Part shown: positions 8,554 through 16,244 of the stretch, piece after piece
How positions within the stretch are numbered: the stretch's first letter is position 1
Layout: each line of letters opens with the position of its first letter
NCBI GenBank assembly: GCA_018655015.1
Contig: JABIKK010000005.1
Coordinates: 1-64,000, forward strand
Length of the DNA: 64,000 nt
DNA from: Candidatus Woesearchaeota archaeon
Lineage (GTDB): Archaea; Nanobdellota; Nanobdellia; SCGC-AAA011-G17; UBA489
Direction of reading: 5' to 3'
Position numbers and translations under genes: made by a program
Notes under the pieces: generated by a model
The model's database searches: none
Told to the model about the DNA's origin: nothing
What the model saw: only the letters and a program-made list of their open reading frames with translations

Positions 8554-9710
8554 TTTAACATTAGTTTAGCATAAAAGATTAATGTTGGAATCATTAAAGA
8601 CCCCATTAAAACAGTTTTTGAAGTTTTTAGTCTGTAGGGTAAATATCCAATTACACTTGAGACGATCATAAAAATAAATCCTAAAATTCCTGAAAGTGCG
8701 AGAGTTATAGAAGATATCAAAATTATTGTCGCACGACTTAACTTTTTTGTACTTATTTTATTTCTTAGTTTTACGAATGCTCTTGAGAGGAGTATGCATG
8801 CTAGGGTGCATGGAAATAAGATCATCAATGAAAGTGCGAATAAATTGAATATTTCTGAAAGATTAGAGAATCCTAGTTCTCTTATCACCGCAACCGCACC
8901 ATTCCTCGATTTGTTTAATTCTATCAACATCACTAAACTAAAAAGAATATTCACCGTGTTTAGGCAACCAGTCAAAATCAGGTAGTCTCCTTTAGAATTG
9001 TTTTTAGTTATTGTTGTTTGTATTGTTGCTGCCTGGGCCGGGCCCACGGATGGAAGGAATGAGAAGAAGGAACCAAAGAATAAAGATTTTGTAATTGTAT
9101 TTAGGCTGTCTTTAGTTATTTCCGGTTCAGTTATTTTTTGTTGTGTTACATTTTTTTCAGAATTTATTAATAACGCGGGTATCCCAAATAACCCTGTGAA
9201 AATTGCTAAAAGTGGTTCGTTTATTTGAGAGTTTAATGCAACGTATCCTATTATTCCAGATAATACAAAAATACCTAATGCGATTAGTTTGTTCTTTTGA
9301 TGTAAGACTAAGAATATGGCTGTTAGTAAAAGAAATAAAGGAATTATTTTTTCAATGGTGTAATAGGTTGGTTTGATTATTTTTAGCATTAAAGGTATCA
9401 TTATGGAGATAAAGATTAGTGAGATCACGGATCCAACTAAAGTTAATAACACTGCTTCATGCGCTTTTCCTTTTTGCGAATATTCTTGGGAGGGATGTAA
9501 TGCTAGTGCAGATTCTGGATCTGGAGATGAAAGATGAATTGTAGGTATTGTGTTAAGGAATGTATGGGCGATTGCTGTTATGAAGATTATTGTAATCATC
9601 CCGTCAAAGGCAACATTTGACAATACTGTTGCAACTAAATTTGGATGTATTCCTGGTATGAGTCCGGTGATTGTTCCAAGAAGAACCCCTGCTAAGGTTT
9701 GCAGTAACAT
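8550..9710 (-). CDS. TctA/DUF112-family integral membrane protein, archaeal type
   Basis: A polytopic membrane protein of 386 residues with about nine or ten hydrophobic segments. The N-terminus GVLLGTITGLIPGIHPN (about 8-24) is the signature glycine-rich loop of the TctA family (the large membrane subunit of tripartite tricarboxylate transporters), and a repeat of the motif (SFLPSVGPAQAA) appears near residue 218. The archaeal single-gene members have no TctB or TctC partner, and none is seen here, so substrate and even transport function are unproven. It is convergent with polC (4 nt overlap) and divergent from the Fe-S operon. Confidence 0.75.
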   Translation of the reverse strand: MLLQTLAGVLLGTITGLIPGIHPNLVATVLSNVAFDGMITIIFITAIAHTFLNTIPTIHLSSPDPESALALHPSQEYSQKGKAHEAVLLTLVGSVISLIFISIMIPLMLKIIKPTYYTIEKIIPLFLLLTAIFLVLHQKNKLIALGIFVLSGIIGYVALNSQINEPLLAIFTGLFGIPALLINSEKNVTQQKITEPEITKDSLNTITKSLFFGSFFSFLPSVGPAQAATIQTTITKNNSKGDYLILTGCLNTVNILFSLVMLIELNKSRNGAVAVIRELGFSNLSEIFNLFALSLMILFPCTLACILLSRAFVKLRNKISTKKLSRATIILISSITLALSGILGFIFMIVSSVIGYLPYRLKTSKTVLMGSLMIPTLIFYAKLMLN

Positions 9711-9795
9711 CTTGAAAGGTCATATTTACTCTTTAAATCCAGTTATTAGCAGTTTACGGCATTATTACGGTTGTTGGAAGATAGGAAAGCTTTTA

Positions 9796-9813
9796 AATTA
9801 ACAATTGTTAATT
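9796..9813. promoter_or_regulatory. 18-bp perfect palindrome in the Fe-S operon promoter
   Basis: AATTAACAATTGTTAATT is a perfect inverted repeat with no spacer. It lies at the end of the TATA-like stretch TTTTAAATTA (9791-9800) and ends 10 nt before the regulator ATG, so it would cover the transcription start. This is the expected place for a repressor operator. The HTH protein encoded directly downstream is the obvious candidate ligand. Confidence 0.5.
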
Positions 9814-9823
9814 GAGATTTAAG

Positions 9824-10207
9824 ATGGAATCTGATTTGAAAGTAATTCATTCGCAGGAAATTGAAGCGTGGTATGTTCTTCCCTTGATTAGGAAAGAGTT
9901 AGCATTGGCTATGAAACAAGAAGGACTTGATCAAAAAAGTATTGCTAAATTACTCGGTGTTACTGCTGCGGCCATTTCTCAATATGTTAACAATAAAAGG
10001 GGAAATGATTATAATTTGGATGAGCATCTTAAAGTAGATTTTATTAATTCTGCTAAAATTATTAGGAAAGATTCTAGTTTGATTTTCTCCGAAGTTCAGA
10101 AACTGTTGAAAATTCTTTGGAAAGAAGGCATTGTATGTAAAATTCATAGATCTAAAAGCTGGCATCCAGACGAGGGCGAGTGCGGAATTTGTTTTGAAAA
10201 TGAATAA
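9824..10207 (+). CDS. Xre-like HTH transcriptional regulator with C-terminal cysteines
   Basis: A 127-residue predicted repressor. A clear helix-turn-helix, QKSIAKLLGVTAAAISQYVN, is at about residues 38-57. The C-terminal tail carries CKIH and ECGIC, that is three cysteines plus nearby histidines, which could bind a metal or Fe-S cluster. It is the first gene of an operon with iscS, iscU and an IscA-type gene, and overlaps iscS by 8 nt. By analogy with bacterial IscR (a different HTH family) it may sense Fe-S status; that is inference. I prefer ATG 9824 to the in-frame TTG at 9812, which lies in the palindrome. The short distance from the TATA box suggests a leaderless message. Confidence 0.8.
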   Translation: MESDLKVIHSQEIEAWYVLPLIRKELALAMKQEGLDQKSIAKLLGVTAAAISQYVNNKRGNDYNLDEHLKVDFINSAKIIRKDSSLIFSEVQKLLKILWKEGIVCKIHRSKSWHPDEGECGICFENE

Positions 10208-11378
10208 GAAAATTTATTTGGATAATTCTGCTACAACCAGAATGGATATGGATGTTAAGGACGAGTTTGACAAGTATTGTGTTGATGTTTATGGTAATCC
10301 TGGAAGTTTTCATACTGAAGGATTGAAAGCTAAACAAGCAGTTGCAAATGCTCGTGAAAGAATTGCAAAAGTTCTGAATTGCAAAAGTTCTGAAATTGTT
10401 TTTACTTCCGGAGGAACTGAAAGTGTTAACCTGGCCATAAAAGGATTAGTCTATGCTAGTAACGGAAAAAGAAAACAGATTATAACGACTAAAATTGAGC
10501 ACCATGCAGTTTTACATACTTGTGAATATTTAGAGAAGAAAGGTTTTGATGTAATCTATCTTAATATTGATGAAAATGGTGTTGGTGATATTGATCAACT
10601 GAAGAAAGTTATATCTGAGAACACTTTATTGGTTTCAATTATGTATGCAAATAATGAGATAGGAACAATTCAAAATATTTCCGAAATTGGTAGGATTTGC
10701 AAAGAACATAATGTTAAGTTCCACACTGATGCTTGTCAAGCTACAGGATATTTAGATTTAGACGTTGATAAATTGAATGTTGATCTGATGACTATTAATG
10801 GAAGCAAGGTATATGGGCCGAAGGGTGTTGGGCTATTGTATATTAAATCTGGAACTGTTATAGAACCTTTAATGCATGGTGGCGGACAAGAAAATAATAA
10901 GAGATCCGGAACTGAGAACGTTCCTGGCATAATGGCGTTTGCTAAAGCTGTAGAGATTAGCGAAGCCAAGAAAGAGAAAGAAGTTGTTAGATTAACAAAA
11001 TTAAGAGATAAGTTAACTAATGGAATATTGGAGAGTATACCTAAATCTAAATTAAATGGTCACCCGTCTACGAGGTTGCCTAATAACGTTAATATTAGTT
11101 TCTTAGACGTCGAAGGAGAGGCAATATTATTGTATTTAGATTCTAAGGGCGTTTATGCTTCAAGTGGCAGTGCTTGTACCTCCAAGACGTTAGACCCTTC
11201 ACATGTAGTTGTTGCAATGGGAGTTCCTTATGAGTATGCTCATGGAAGTATTAGGTTTACACTTGGAAGGGAAACTACTGAAGAAGATATTGATTATGTT
11301 CTAGAGATTTTACCTGAGATTGTTTCTAATCTAAGAAAGATATCTCCTTTTAATGTGGAGCTTACTGTAAAAAAATGA
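10200..11378 (+). CDS. iscS: Cysteine desulfurase IscS/NifS
   Basis: A PLP-dependent enzyme that takes sulfur from L-cysteine as an enzyme persulfide and passes it to the IscU scaffold. Visible motifs: N-terminal IYLDNSATT, the EHHAVLH segment near residue 100 that stacks on PLP, the PLP lysine in NGSKVYGPKG at about 202, and the mobile loop SSGSACTS with the active cysteine at about 325. The protein of 392 residues is full length. The ATG at 10200 overlaps the regulator stop by 8 nt; an upstream in-frame start at 10131 would only add residues that read through the regulator gene. The iscU start overlaps its stop (ATGA). Confidence 0.95.
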   Translation: MNKKIYLDNSATTRMDMDVKDEFDKYCVDVYGNPGSFHTEGLKAKQAVANARERIAKVLNCKSSEIVFTSGGTESVNLAIKGLVYASNGKRKQIITTKIEHHAVLHTCEYLEKKGFDVIYLNIDENGVGDIDQLKKVISENTLLVSIMYANNEIGTIQNISEIGRICKEHNVKFHTDACQATGYLDLDVDKLNVDLMTINGSKVYGPKGVGLLYIKSGTVIEPLMHGGGQENNKRSGTENVPGIMAFAKAVEISEAKKEKEVVRLTKLRDKLTNGILESIPKSKLNGHPSTRLPNNVNISFLDVEGEAILLYLDSKGVYASSGSACTSKTLDPSHVVVAMGVPYEYAHGSIRFTLGRETTEEDIDYVLEILPEIVSNLRKISPFNVELTVKK

Positions 11379-12019
11379 CACAATTAGAAGTGATTGGAAG
11401 TGAAAATAAAGATTGGTTTTATACTGAGAAAGTTAAAGATCACTTTTTTCATCCTAGGAATATATTTAAAACCGAACAAGAAGTTAAAGAGTTTAATGCT
11501 GATGGCGTTGGATTAGTTGGAAGTCCTGCTTGTGGGGATGGAATGAAAATGTTCATCAAAGTAGAGGATGATAAAATAAAAGCAATTAGGTGGCAAACAT
11601 ATGGTTGTGGAACTGCAATTGCAAGTACCTCTGCGTATAGTGTTATGTTGCTTGAAGATGGCGGGTTGAGTATTGAGAATGCATTGAAGATTAAACCTAA
11701 GGATATTGCTGATTATCTTGGTGGTGTTCCTGCTAGGAAATTTCATTGTAGTGTATTAGCTGACAAGGCATTGAGGGAAGCGGTTAATGATTACTTTAAA
11801 AAAAGTGGACAAGAAGATAGGATTGTTGAAGGTTCAGCTAAAATTATAGATAAAATTTTAAAGATTACAGACCATGACATAGAACATGCTGTCTTAGAAG
11901 GGGCTTATGACTTTGAGGCTGTTCAGAGAAAGACTAAAGTTGGCATTCATGATAAGGCTTGTATTCCAGAAGTTGAGAGGTTAATAGTGGTTTACAAGGA
12001 GAAGTATTTTGGTGATTAA
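11375..12019 (+). CDS. iscU: IscU-type Fe-S scaffold with C-terminal extension
   Basis: The scaffold on which [2Fe-2S] clusters are built from IscS sulfur. The three ligand cysteines are present: C53 in SPACGDG (with the regulatory Asp 55), C78 in YGCGTA and C125 in FHCSVLA. The IscU core ends near residue 145. About 70 further residues follow, with one cysteine (DKACIPE) and no NifU-like thioredoxin-fold CxxC, so it is not a standard NifU. It starts in an ATGA overlap with iscS. The function of the tail is unknown. Confidence 0.9.
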   Translation: MTQLEVIGSENKDWFYTEKVKDHFFHPRNIFKTEQEVKEFNADGVGLVGSPACGDGMKMFIKVEDDKIKAIRWQTYGCGTAIASTSAYSVMLLEDGGLSIENALKIKPKDIADYLGGVPARKFHCSVLADKALREAVNDYFKKSGQEDRIVEGSAKIIDKILKITDHDIEHAVLEGAYDFEAVQRKTKVGIHDKACIPEVERLIVVYKEKYFGD

Positions 12020-12020
12020 A

Positions 12021-12602
12021 ATGGATAAATTAGAAGCTAAAAAAATTACAAAAGATATGACTATTGGATCAATCTTAGAAGGACATCCCGATAAGGCTAT
12101 GAAACTTTCTGAAATTATGGCTGAAGCAGGATTACATTGTGTGGGTTGTGGCGCTGCAGTGTTCGAAACATTGGAACAAGGGGTTATTGGTCATGGTTTT
12201 GATGAAACTATCTTGAATAAACTTATCGATGATTTAAATGGTGCTCTTGAAGAGGCAGAGGTTGTTATTGAAGAAGGTGAACCTTTAGATTTGACAGATG
12301 CTGCTGTTGCAAAAGTTAAGGAAATTGAAGTTAAAGAAAAGAAAGAAGGTTATGGATTGAGAGTTGCAGTTCTTGCTGGTGGCTGTGCTGGTTATTCCTA
12401 CTCCTTAAATTTACAGGAAAAGCCAGAGGGCAGCGATGTTGTTTTCGAAATTAAAGGCATAAGAGTTTTTGTTGATAGGGATAGTGTTCACATCTTGAAA
12501 GGTACCGAAATAAATTATATTGATTCTTTAGAAGAAAGCGGATTTAAATTTAGCAATCCCAATTCAAAAAATAATTGTGGTTGTGGAAAGTCTTTTAGTT
12601 AA
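12021..12602 (+). CDS. DUF1858 - IscA/HesB-type carrier fusion
   Basis: A 193-residue two-domain protein. Residues ~8-75 match DUF1858, the small helical domain with a CxxC pair (C40, C43 in HCVGCG) found at the start of ScdA/Ric-type proteins. Residues ~88-193 form an A-type Fe-S carrier (IscA/ErpA/HesB): GGCAGYSY with C122 and the C-terminal NCGCGKSF with C186 and C188, the three canonical ligands. It is the last gene of the Fe-S operon, and presumably receives or delivers clusters. The ATG at 12021 follows the SD GGTGA at 12011; the upstream TTG is disfavoured. The fusion itself is unusual. Confidence 0.88.
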   Translation: MDKLEAKKITKDMTIGSILEGHPDKAMKLSEIMAEAGLHCVGCGAAVFETLEQGVIGHGFDETILNKLIDDLNGALEEAEVVIEEGEPLDLTDAAVAKVKEIEVKEKKEGYGLRVAVLAGGCAGYSYSLNLQEKPEGSDVVFEIKGIRVFVDRDSVHILKGTEINYIDSLEESGFKFSNPNSKNNCGCGKSFS

Positions 12603-12681
12603 TTCTTAATATTGTGTATCCTATCACAGAACAGAGAATTGTTAGTGCTAATAGTCTTTTTTCTAACTCTAATAGCTTCAT
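12595..12681 (-). CDS. Possible 28-aa membrane microprotein
   Basis: A short minus-strand ORF: a charged start (MKLLELEKR) followed by a hydrophobic stretch LLALTILCSVIGYTI. It lies 56 nt downstream of the 81-aa secreted-protein gene on the same strand and slightly overlaps the end of the IscA fusion gene. The only support is the coherent single-membrane-helix composition, so it is a weak call. Confidence 0.25.
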   Translation of the reverse strand: MKLLELEKRLLALTILCSVIGYTILRIN

Positions 12682-12737
12682 AAGGGACAAAATATTCTGT
12701 TTATTTTATAATTCTCCTTAGAAATGTCGGAAAGATT

Positions 12738-12983
12738 CTAACAATAAGTTGTATCTAGGTTTCTAACCCACCTATCATTCATAGGTTTTACTTTACAACA
12801 GTTGGTGTAAGTAGTAGTTATTGGAGCTGGAGAGTGGGGCGCATAGCACGCACCAAGTTCTAATGGTTGAACTGGTTGTGTTGCTAATCCCGAAGGATTC
12901 GTGATCATCTGCCCAGATAACAATGTTGCAGCTAGAATGAATGTTACAGCTAAAACAAAGTTCCTATCAGCTTTTCTTTCCAT
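12738..12983 (-). CDS. Small exported Cys-containing protein, 81 aa
   Basis: No family recognised. The N-terminus is a signal peptide or anchor: MERKADRNF, then a hydrophobic stretch of about 18 residues (LAVTFILAATLLSGQM). The remainder is Pro/Thr-rich with four cysteines (ACYAP, TNCCKV and a C-terminal Cys), consistent with an exported, disulfide-bonded peptide. The ATG is at 12981-12983. It is transcribed in the same direction as the Hef nuclease gene, starting 38 nt past that gene's stop. Confidence 0.55.
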   Translation of the reverse strand: MERKADRNFVLAVTFILAATLLSGQMITNPSGLATQPVQPLELGACYAPHSPAPITTTYTNCCKVKPMNDRWVRNLDTTYC

Positions 12984-13020
12984 TCTTTTGTAGTCGAGTA
13001 GATACTATTTAAAGGTTTCT

Positions 13021-13695
13021 TCATTTATCGTTTAAGCCTGCGTATTCCTCATTTATGACATCGATGATTTTTTCTGCTTTTTTCTCGCCCATTCTATCGA
13101 TTTTTCTTAGATCGAGTTCTTTTGCAGTGAATAAGTTCCTTATACTCCTAAATTGTTTTAGAAGCGATCTTGCGAGTGTTGGTCCCACTCCCGGGAGAGT
13201 TTCTACGATATATTCCTGTTGTTCTTTTAATGTTGGGGCTTTTCTTTTTGGGATTAGTGAATAATGTCTTGTTGGCTTTTCCATTCTCTTTGCAATCACT
13301 GCGAGTAATGAGGCTGTATCTTTTGATGTCTTTGTATGGATTGTTGGGATTTGGAAATCAATCGCAATTGATGCGAGCATTCCCCTAATTGCGTTTGGAT
13401 GAAAGTTCCTTAGAGTGTATATGTTTTGATCGCCTTCAATGATAAGTAATTGTTTTGTGAAATTTCTTTTTAGTTCAAGTAGTTGTCTTAATATTCTTTT
13501 ATCCATTATGGAATTTAAAAAATCGGCTTGTGTTTTCTTCTCTATTCCTAATGCGTGAACGTTTCCTTGGATGTCCTTTGTTTCAATTATGAAATCAGCT
13601 ACTTCTAGTTGTTTCATGGTTACTTCAAAACCTTTTTTTGCAAGGTCGATTGTTATTCCAGATCTTTTCTCTCTGTGATCAACCAGTATCTTCAT
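13021..13695 (-). CDS. Hef-type ERCC4/XPF nuclease, stand-alone
   Basis: This corresponds to the C-terminal half of euryarchaeal Hef, a structure-specific endonuclease acting on forked and flapped DNA. The XPF nuclease motif is slightly altered: VDHREKR (5-11), VADF (~33-36) where GDY/GDF is usual, and IEKKTQADF (~50-58) where ERK is usual. HPNAIRGMLASIAIDF matches the family core. Two helix-hairpin-helix motifs occupy about 160-215 (ETLPGVGPTLA, IDRMGEKKAEKI). Its ATG lies inside the end of the helicase gene (17 nt overlap), with an SD-like AAGGGG just upstream, so the two halves are translationally coupled. Confidence 0.88.
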   Translation of the reverse strand: MKILVDHREKRSGITIDLAKKGFEVTMKQLEVADFIIETKDIQGNVHALGIEKKTQADFLNSIMDKRILRQLLELKRNFTKQLLIIEGDQNIYTLRNFHPNAIRGMLASIAIDFQIPTIHTKTSKDTASLLAVIAKRMEKPTRHYSLIPKRKAPTLKEQQEYIVETLPGVGPTLARSLLKQFRSIRNLFTAKELDLRKIDRMGEKKAEKIIDVINEEYAGLNDK

Positions 13696-15178
13696 TTAGA
13701 TTCCCCTTCATGTAATTTAGTAGGCTGTGCATTTTTACTTCCTTCCTTTTTGCAGTCCAAAGCATTGCCTCGTCCAGTGTTTTTTCTGCAATTAGGTTTA
13801 TTATCTTACCTGGCTTTATTCTCGCAACCCTTCCAGAACGCTGTATTTTTCTTATCTCTGATGCAGTGTGATCATAGAATACGGCTATATCTAAAGAACC
13901 GATCGATATTCCTTCTTCGCCTATGGAAGTGCAAATGAGAGTATTATACTCATTATTGTTAAATTTTGAGATTGTGGCTAATTGGTCTTTTTGGGTTACT
14001 CCATTTTTTTGCCCAACAAGAGTTATAGGTTTAATTTTGTCTATCTTTGATAATTCTTCTTTTATTTCACTAACCGTGGATCTGTAATTTGCAAAGACTA
14101 TTACTTTTATTTGAGGATTTGTTTTATATTCTTTTTTTAGAATTTCTAATAGTTTTTTGAATTTTGGATGTTGTTCCTTCGAGTTTATTAACTCGTTTGT
14201 TAAACTAATGCTTTTTTCTATTAGTTTATTTTTTAGTAGGTTCTTTGATGCCTTGCTGGTTTCATTTTTTAATTTGTCAAAGTAATTACTTAGGGCCTTT
14301 GGTGTTTGGGTTTCTATTAGTCCTAACGCATGATTCACTTTGATCATTTCTGCAACTTCTGAGACGCCCCTGTATGCAAGAAAATCACCATTTTTTATTC
14401 TTGCTTGGAATCCTCTTTGGTACATTAGAAGATCGGTTTTATTTATTGCTGAAGGAGGTTTTAGAATTCCGTATTTTTTTAATCCGCTTGCTTTTGCCTT
14501 GTAGAATGTTCTTAAGTTGTTTTGAATCTTTTGAAATTTATCTGGAAGTTTTACTTTTATGTTTTCACTTTCTTTAGCTTGCAGATGGTCGGATAAATCT
14601 TCATCAACTTCCGTTCTGAGTTCGATGTTTTTTATGAATAGGTTCGAACAGACTTCAGACACCTTTTCTTTTGTTGCGCCAGGTGATGCAGTTAATGCCA
14701 GGATTAGTTGGTTTTTTGATTGTAAATTGTATTTCTTAGCAACAATTGTGTTTGCAAACTTTTCCTTTGAGCGGTGGCATTCGTCTACGATTAACAAGGA
14801 AGTATTTTCTAGAGATATTCTTTTATTTTCTACATCGTATTGAACTGTTTGGGGTGTAGCTACAATGACTTGTGAGCTGTTGAATAATTCTTTTCTTGTT
14901 TCTGGTTTTATTGTTCCAGTTAGTAATGTTATTTCTTCTTCGGGTATGTTTGTGGAATTTTTGATTTCATTAGCAATTTGTGATGACAATGGTTTTGTGG
15001 GGGATATGATTACAATCTTACTTTTTGGAAATTTATTTAGCCTTTCAACTAATAGCATGATTGCAAGTTTGGTTTTGCCTGTACCTGTTGGCAGACAAAC
15101 TAATGTATTCTTGTCTTCTATTGATTTGAAGATGTTGGTTTGATATTCTCTGGGAGTAAATTTTTCTATTTTGTACAT
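13679..15178 (-). CDS. Hef-type SF2 helicase, stand-alone
   Basis: An SF2 helicase of the Hef/FANCM/Mph1 group, matching the N-terminal half of fused Hef. It remodels stalled replication forks. Visible motifs: Q-like FTPREYQ (7-13), Walker A LPTGTGKTK (29-37), VDECHRSK (~131-138), LTASPG (~163), and motif VI IQRSGRVAR near residue 456. A helical insert of about 120 residues between the RecA domains matches the FANCM/Hef thumb-like insert. It ends with ...EDTG and a stop where the fused protein would continue. The nuclease follows in a different frame with its own start. Confidence 0.9.
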   Translation of the reverse strand: MYKIEKFTPREYQTNIFKSIEDKNTLVCLPTGTGKTKLAIMLLVERLNKFPKSKIVIISPTKPLSSQIANEIKNSTNIPEEEITLLTGTIKPETRKELFNSSQVIVATPQTVQYDVENKRISLENTSLLIVDECHRSKEKFANTIVAKKYNLQSKNQLILALTASPGATKEKVSEVCSNLFIKNIELRTEVDEDLSDHLQAKESENIKVKLPDKFQKIQNNLRTFYKAKASGLKKYGILKPPSAINKTDLLMYQRGFQARIKNGDFLAYRGVSEVAEMIKVNHALGLIETQTPKALSNYFDKLKNETSKASKNLLKNKLIEKSISLTNELINSKEQHPKFKKLLEILKKEYKTNPQIKVIVFANYRSTVSEIKEELSKIDKIKPITLVGQKNGVTQKDQLATISKFNNNEYNTLICTSIGEEGISIGSLDIAVFYDHTASEIRKIQRSGRVARIKPGKIINLIAEKTLDEAMLWTAKRKEVKMHSLLNYMKGNLNEDTG

Positions 15179-15206
15179 TTTAGCTAATCCTTAAAAACCT
15201 AGGTCT

Positions 15207-15494
15207 ATGAATTGGAATATGATTGTTAAGTTGTTTGGAGCATTGGATGTTTACGTTAGTTTGCTACTGATTTTAGCTAATTTTGGTGTGCAAGGCCCTA
15301 TTGCTATGGTTGCAGTTGTTTTACTCCTTATTAAATCTCTCGTGTTCTTTGGAGGTTTGTTGAGTTTCTTGGATATTTTTGGAGGGCTAATGCTTTTGTT
15401 TATGCTGCTTGCAGGCGTATCAGTTTATCCCTTAGTTTTGTGGCTATTTGTACTATGGTTCTTGCAGAAAGGACTTTTTAGTTTCTTGAACTAG
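15207..15494 (+). CDS. Small integral membrane protein, 95 aa
   Basis: A very hydrophobic protein with three or four membrane segments and few charged residues (MNWNMIVKLFGALD at the start). No family recognised. It starts 28 nt from the divergent hef helicase gene and ends next to the convergent M50-like gene. There is a TTAAAAACC element at 15189 but no clear SD, so it may be leaderless. Function unknown. Confidence 0.6.
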   Translation: MNWNMIVKLFGALDVYVSLLLILANFGVQGPIAMVAVVLLLIKSLVFFGGLLSFLDIFGGLMLLFMLLAGVSVYPLVLWLFVLWFLQKGLFSFLN

Positions 15495-16244
15495 TTACTT
15501 TTGTTCTTTAACGTAAACTAGAATATAGAATACTGACATGAGTATTAATGAGAGAATTACTCCTAAGAGGATTGAGCCTCCGAAGGTTAATACCTTGGAG
15601 AGATAGAATGAAAGAATTATGGCTGCTAATGAGAAGATGTACAATGCTGGTGCGCCCATGAAAACTCTTGTTCCGTTTAATCTCGAGATTGGAAGCATTG
15701 TGGAAAAGGCAATTGAGAAAGGTATTATTGAAATGCTTGCAAGACTTGAACTTATGTTTGTTATGAAAATTGCTATGATTGTCAATGTTATAGGACCTAT
15801 TAAGGAGATGAGTGCTAATTCTCTGTCTGTGGGTTTCTCCCATTTTTTACCCACTCTTCCTGTTTTTGAAGCGATAAATTTAGGGCATAAAATTGCTGAG
15901 AAGAAAAGCTTACCAAGACTTAACACTGATGTAAGTGCAGGTATGATCAACCATGAGGGGAAACCTTTACCACTAAACGTAGTGGATCTTGTAAGCCCAT
16001 ATCTCTTTATGCTCCATAGTGAAAATTCTGTTGAAATTCCTTTTCCTTCAGAATATGCTTTTGTTATCTTAACAAAGATCATTAAGAATATCAAGGACAT
16101 TACAAATTGAAGTATTAGATTTTTTACCCAGAATATTGAATTAAATACGGATGATCCATCATCAAAGCCAAATACGAATCCAAGAAGTGCTGCAGCGATA
16201 ACTATTGATTTAATTTCTTGCCAGTTTGTTTTTTCTTTGACCAT
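15495..16244 (-). CDS. M50/site-2-protease-like membrane protein lacking HExxH
   Basis: A polytopic membrane protein of 249 residues. The order of segments resembles archaeal site-2-protease (M50) homologues: a middle strand EFSLWSIKRYGLTRS, a helix DRELALISLIGPITLT like the family's E-x-x-I-x-L-x-GP motif, and LPISRLNGTRVF matching the family's LP-x-x-x-LDG region. The HExxH zinc motif is not found and the Asp of LDG is Asn, so it should not be an active protease. Its start overlaps the end of the TraB gene by 43 nt, implying coordinated expression. The distant assignment is an inference from these motifs. Confidence 0.55.
   Translation of the reverse strand: MVKEKTNWQEIKSIVIAAALLGFVFGFDDGSSVFNSIFWVKNLILQFVMSLIFLMIFVKITKAYSEGKGISTEFSLWSIKRYGLTRSTTFSGKGFPSWLIIPALTSVLSLGKLFFSAILCPKFIASKTGRVGKKWEKPTDRELALISLIGPITLTIIAIFITNISSSLASISIIPFSIAFSTMLPISRLNGTRVFMGAPALYIFSLAAIILSFYLSKVLTFGGSILLGVILSLILMSVFYILVYVKEQK

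Noticed and set aside
8550-9710. Complete tripartite tricarboxylate transporter
   Set aside because: Only a TctA-like protein is present. No TctB or TctC gene is nearby, so a three-part transporter is not supported.
9812-9823. Upstream TTG start for the HTH regulator
   Set aside because: The TTG lies at the edge of the operator palindrome and would precede the expected transcription start; ATG 9824 fits the promoter better.
13679-13695. Hef split as a simple frameshift error
   Set aside because: The nuclease has its own ATG and SD-like AAGGGG, and the helicase ends cleanly after its last conserved part. A real split is more likely, although comparison with relatives is needed.
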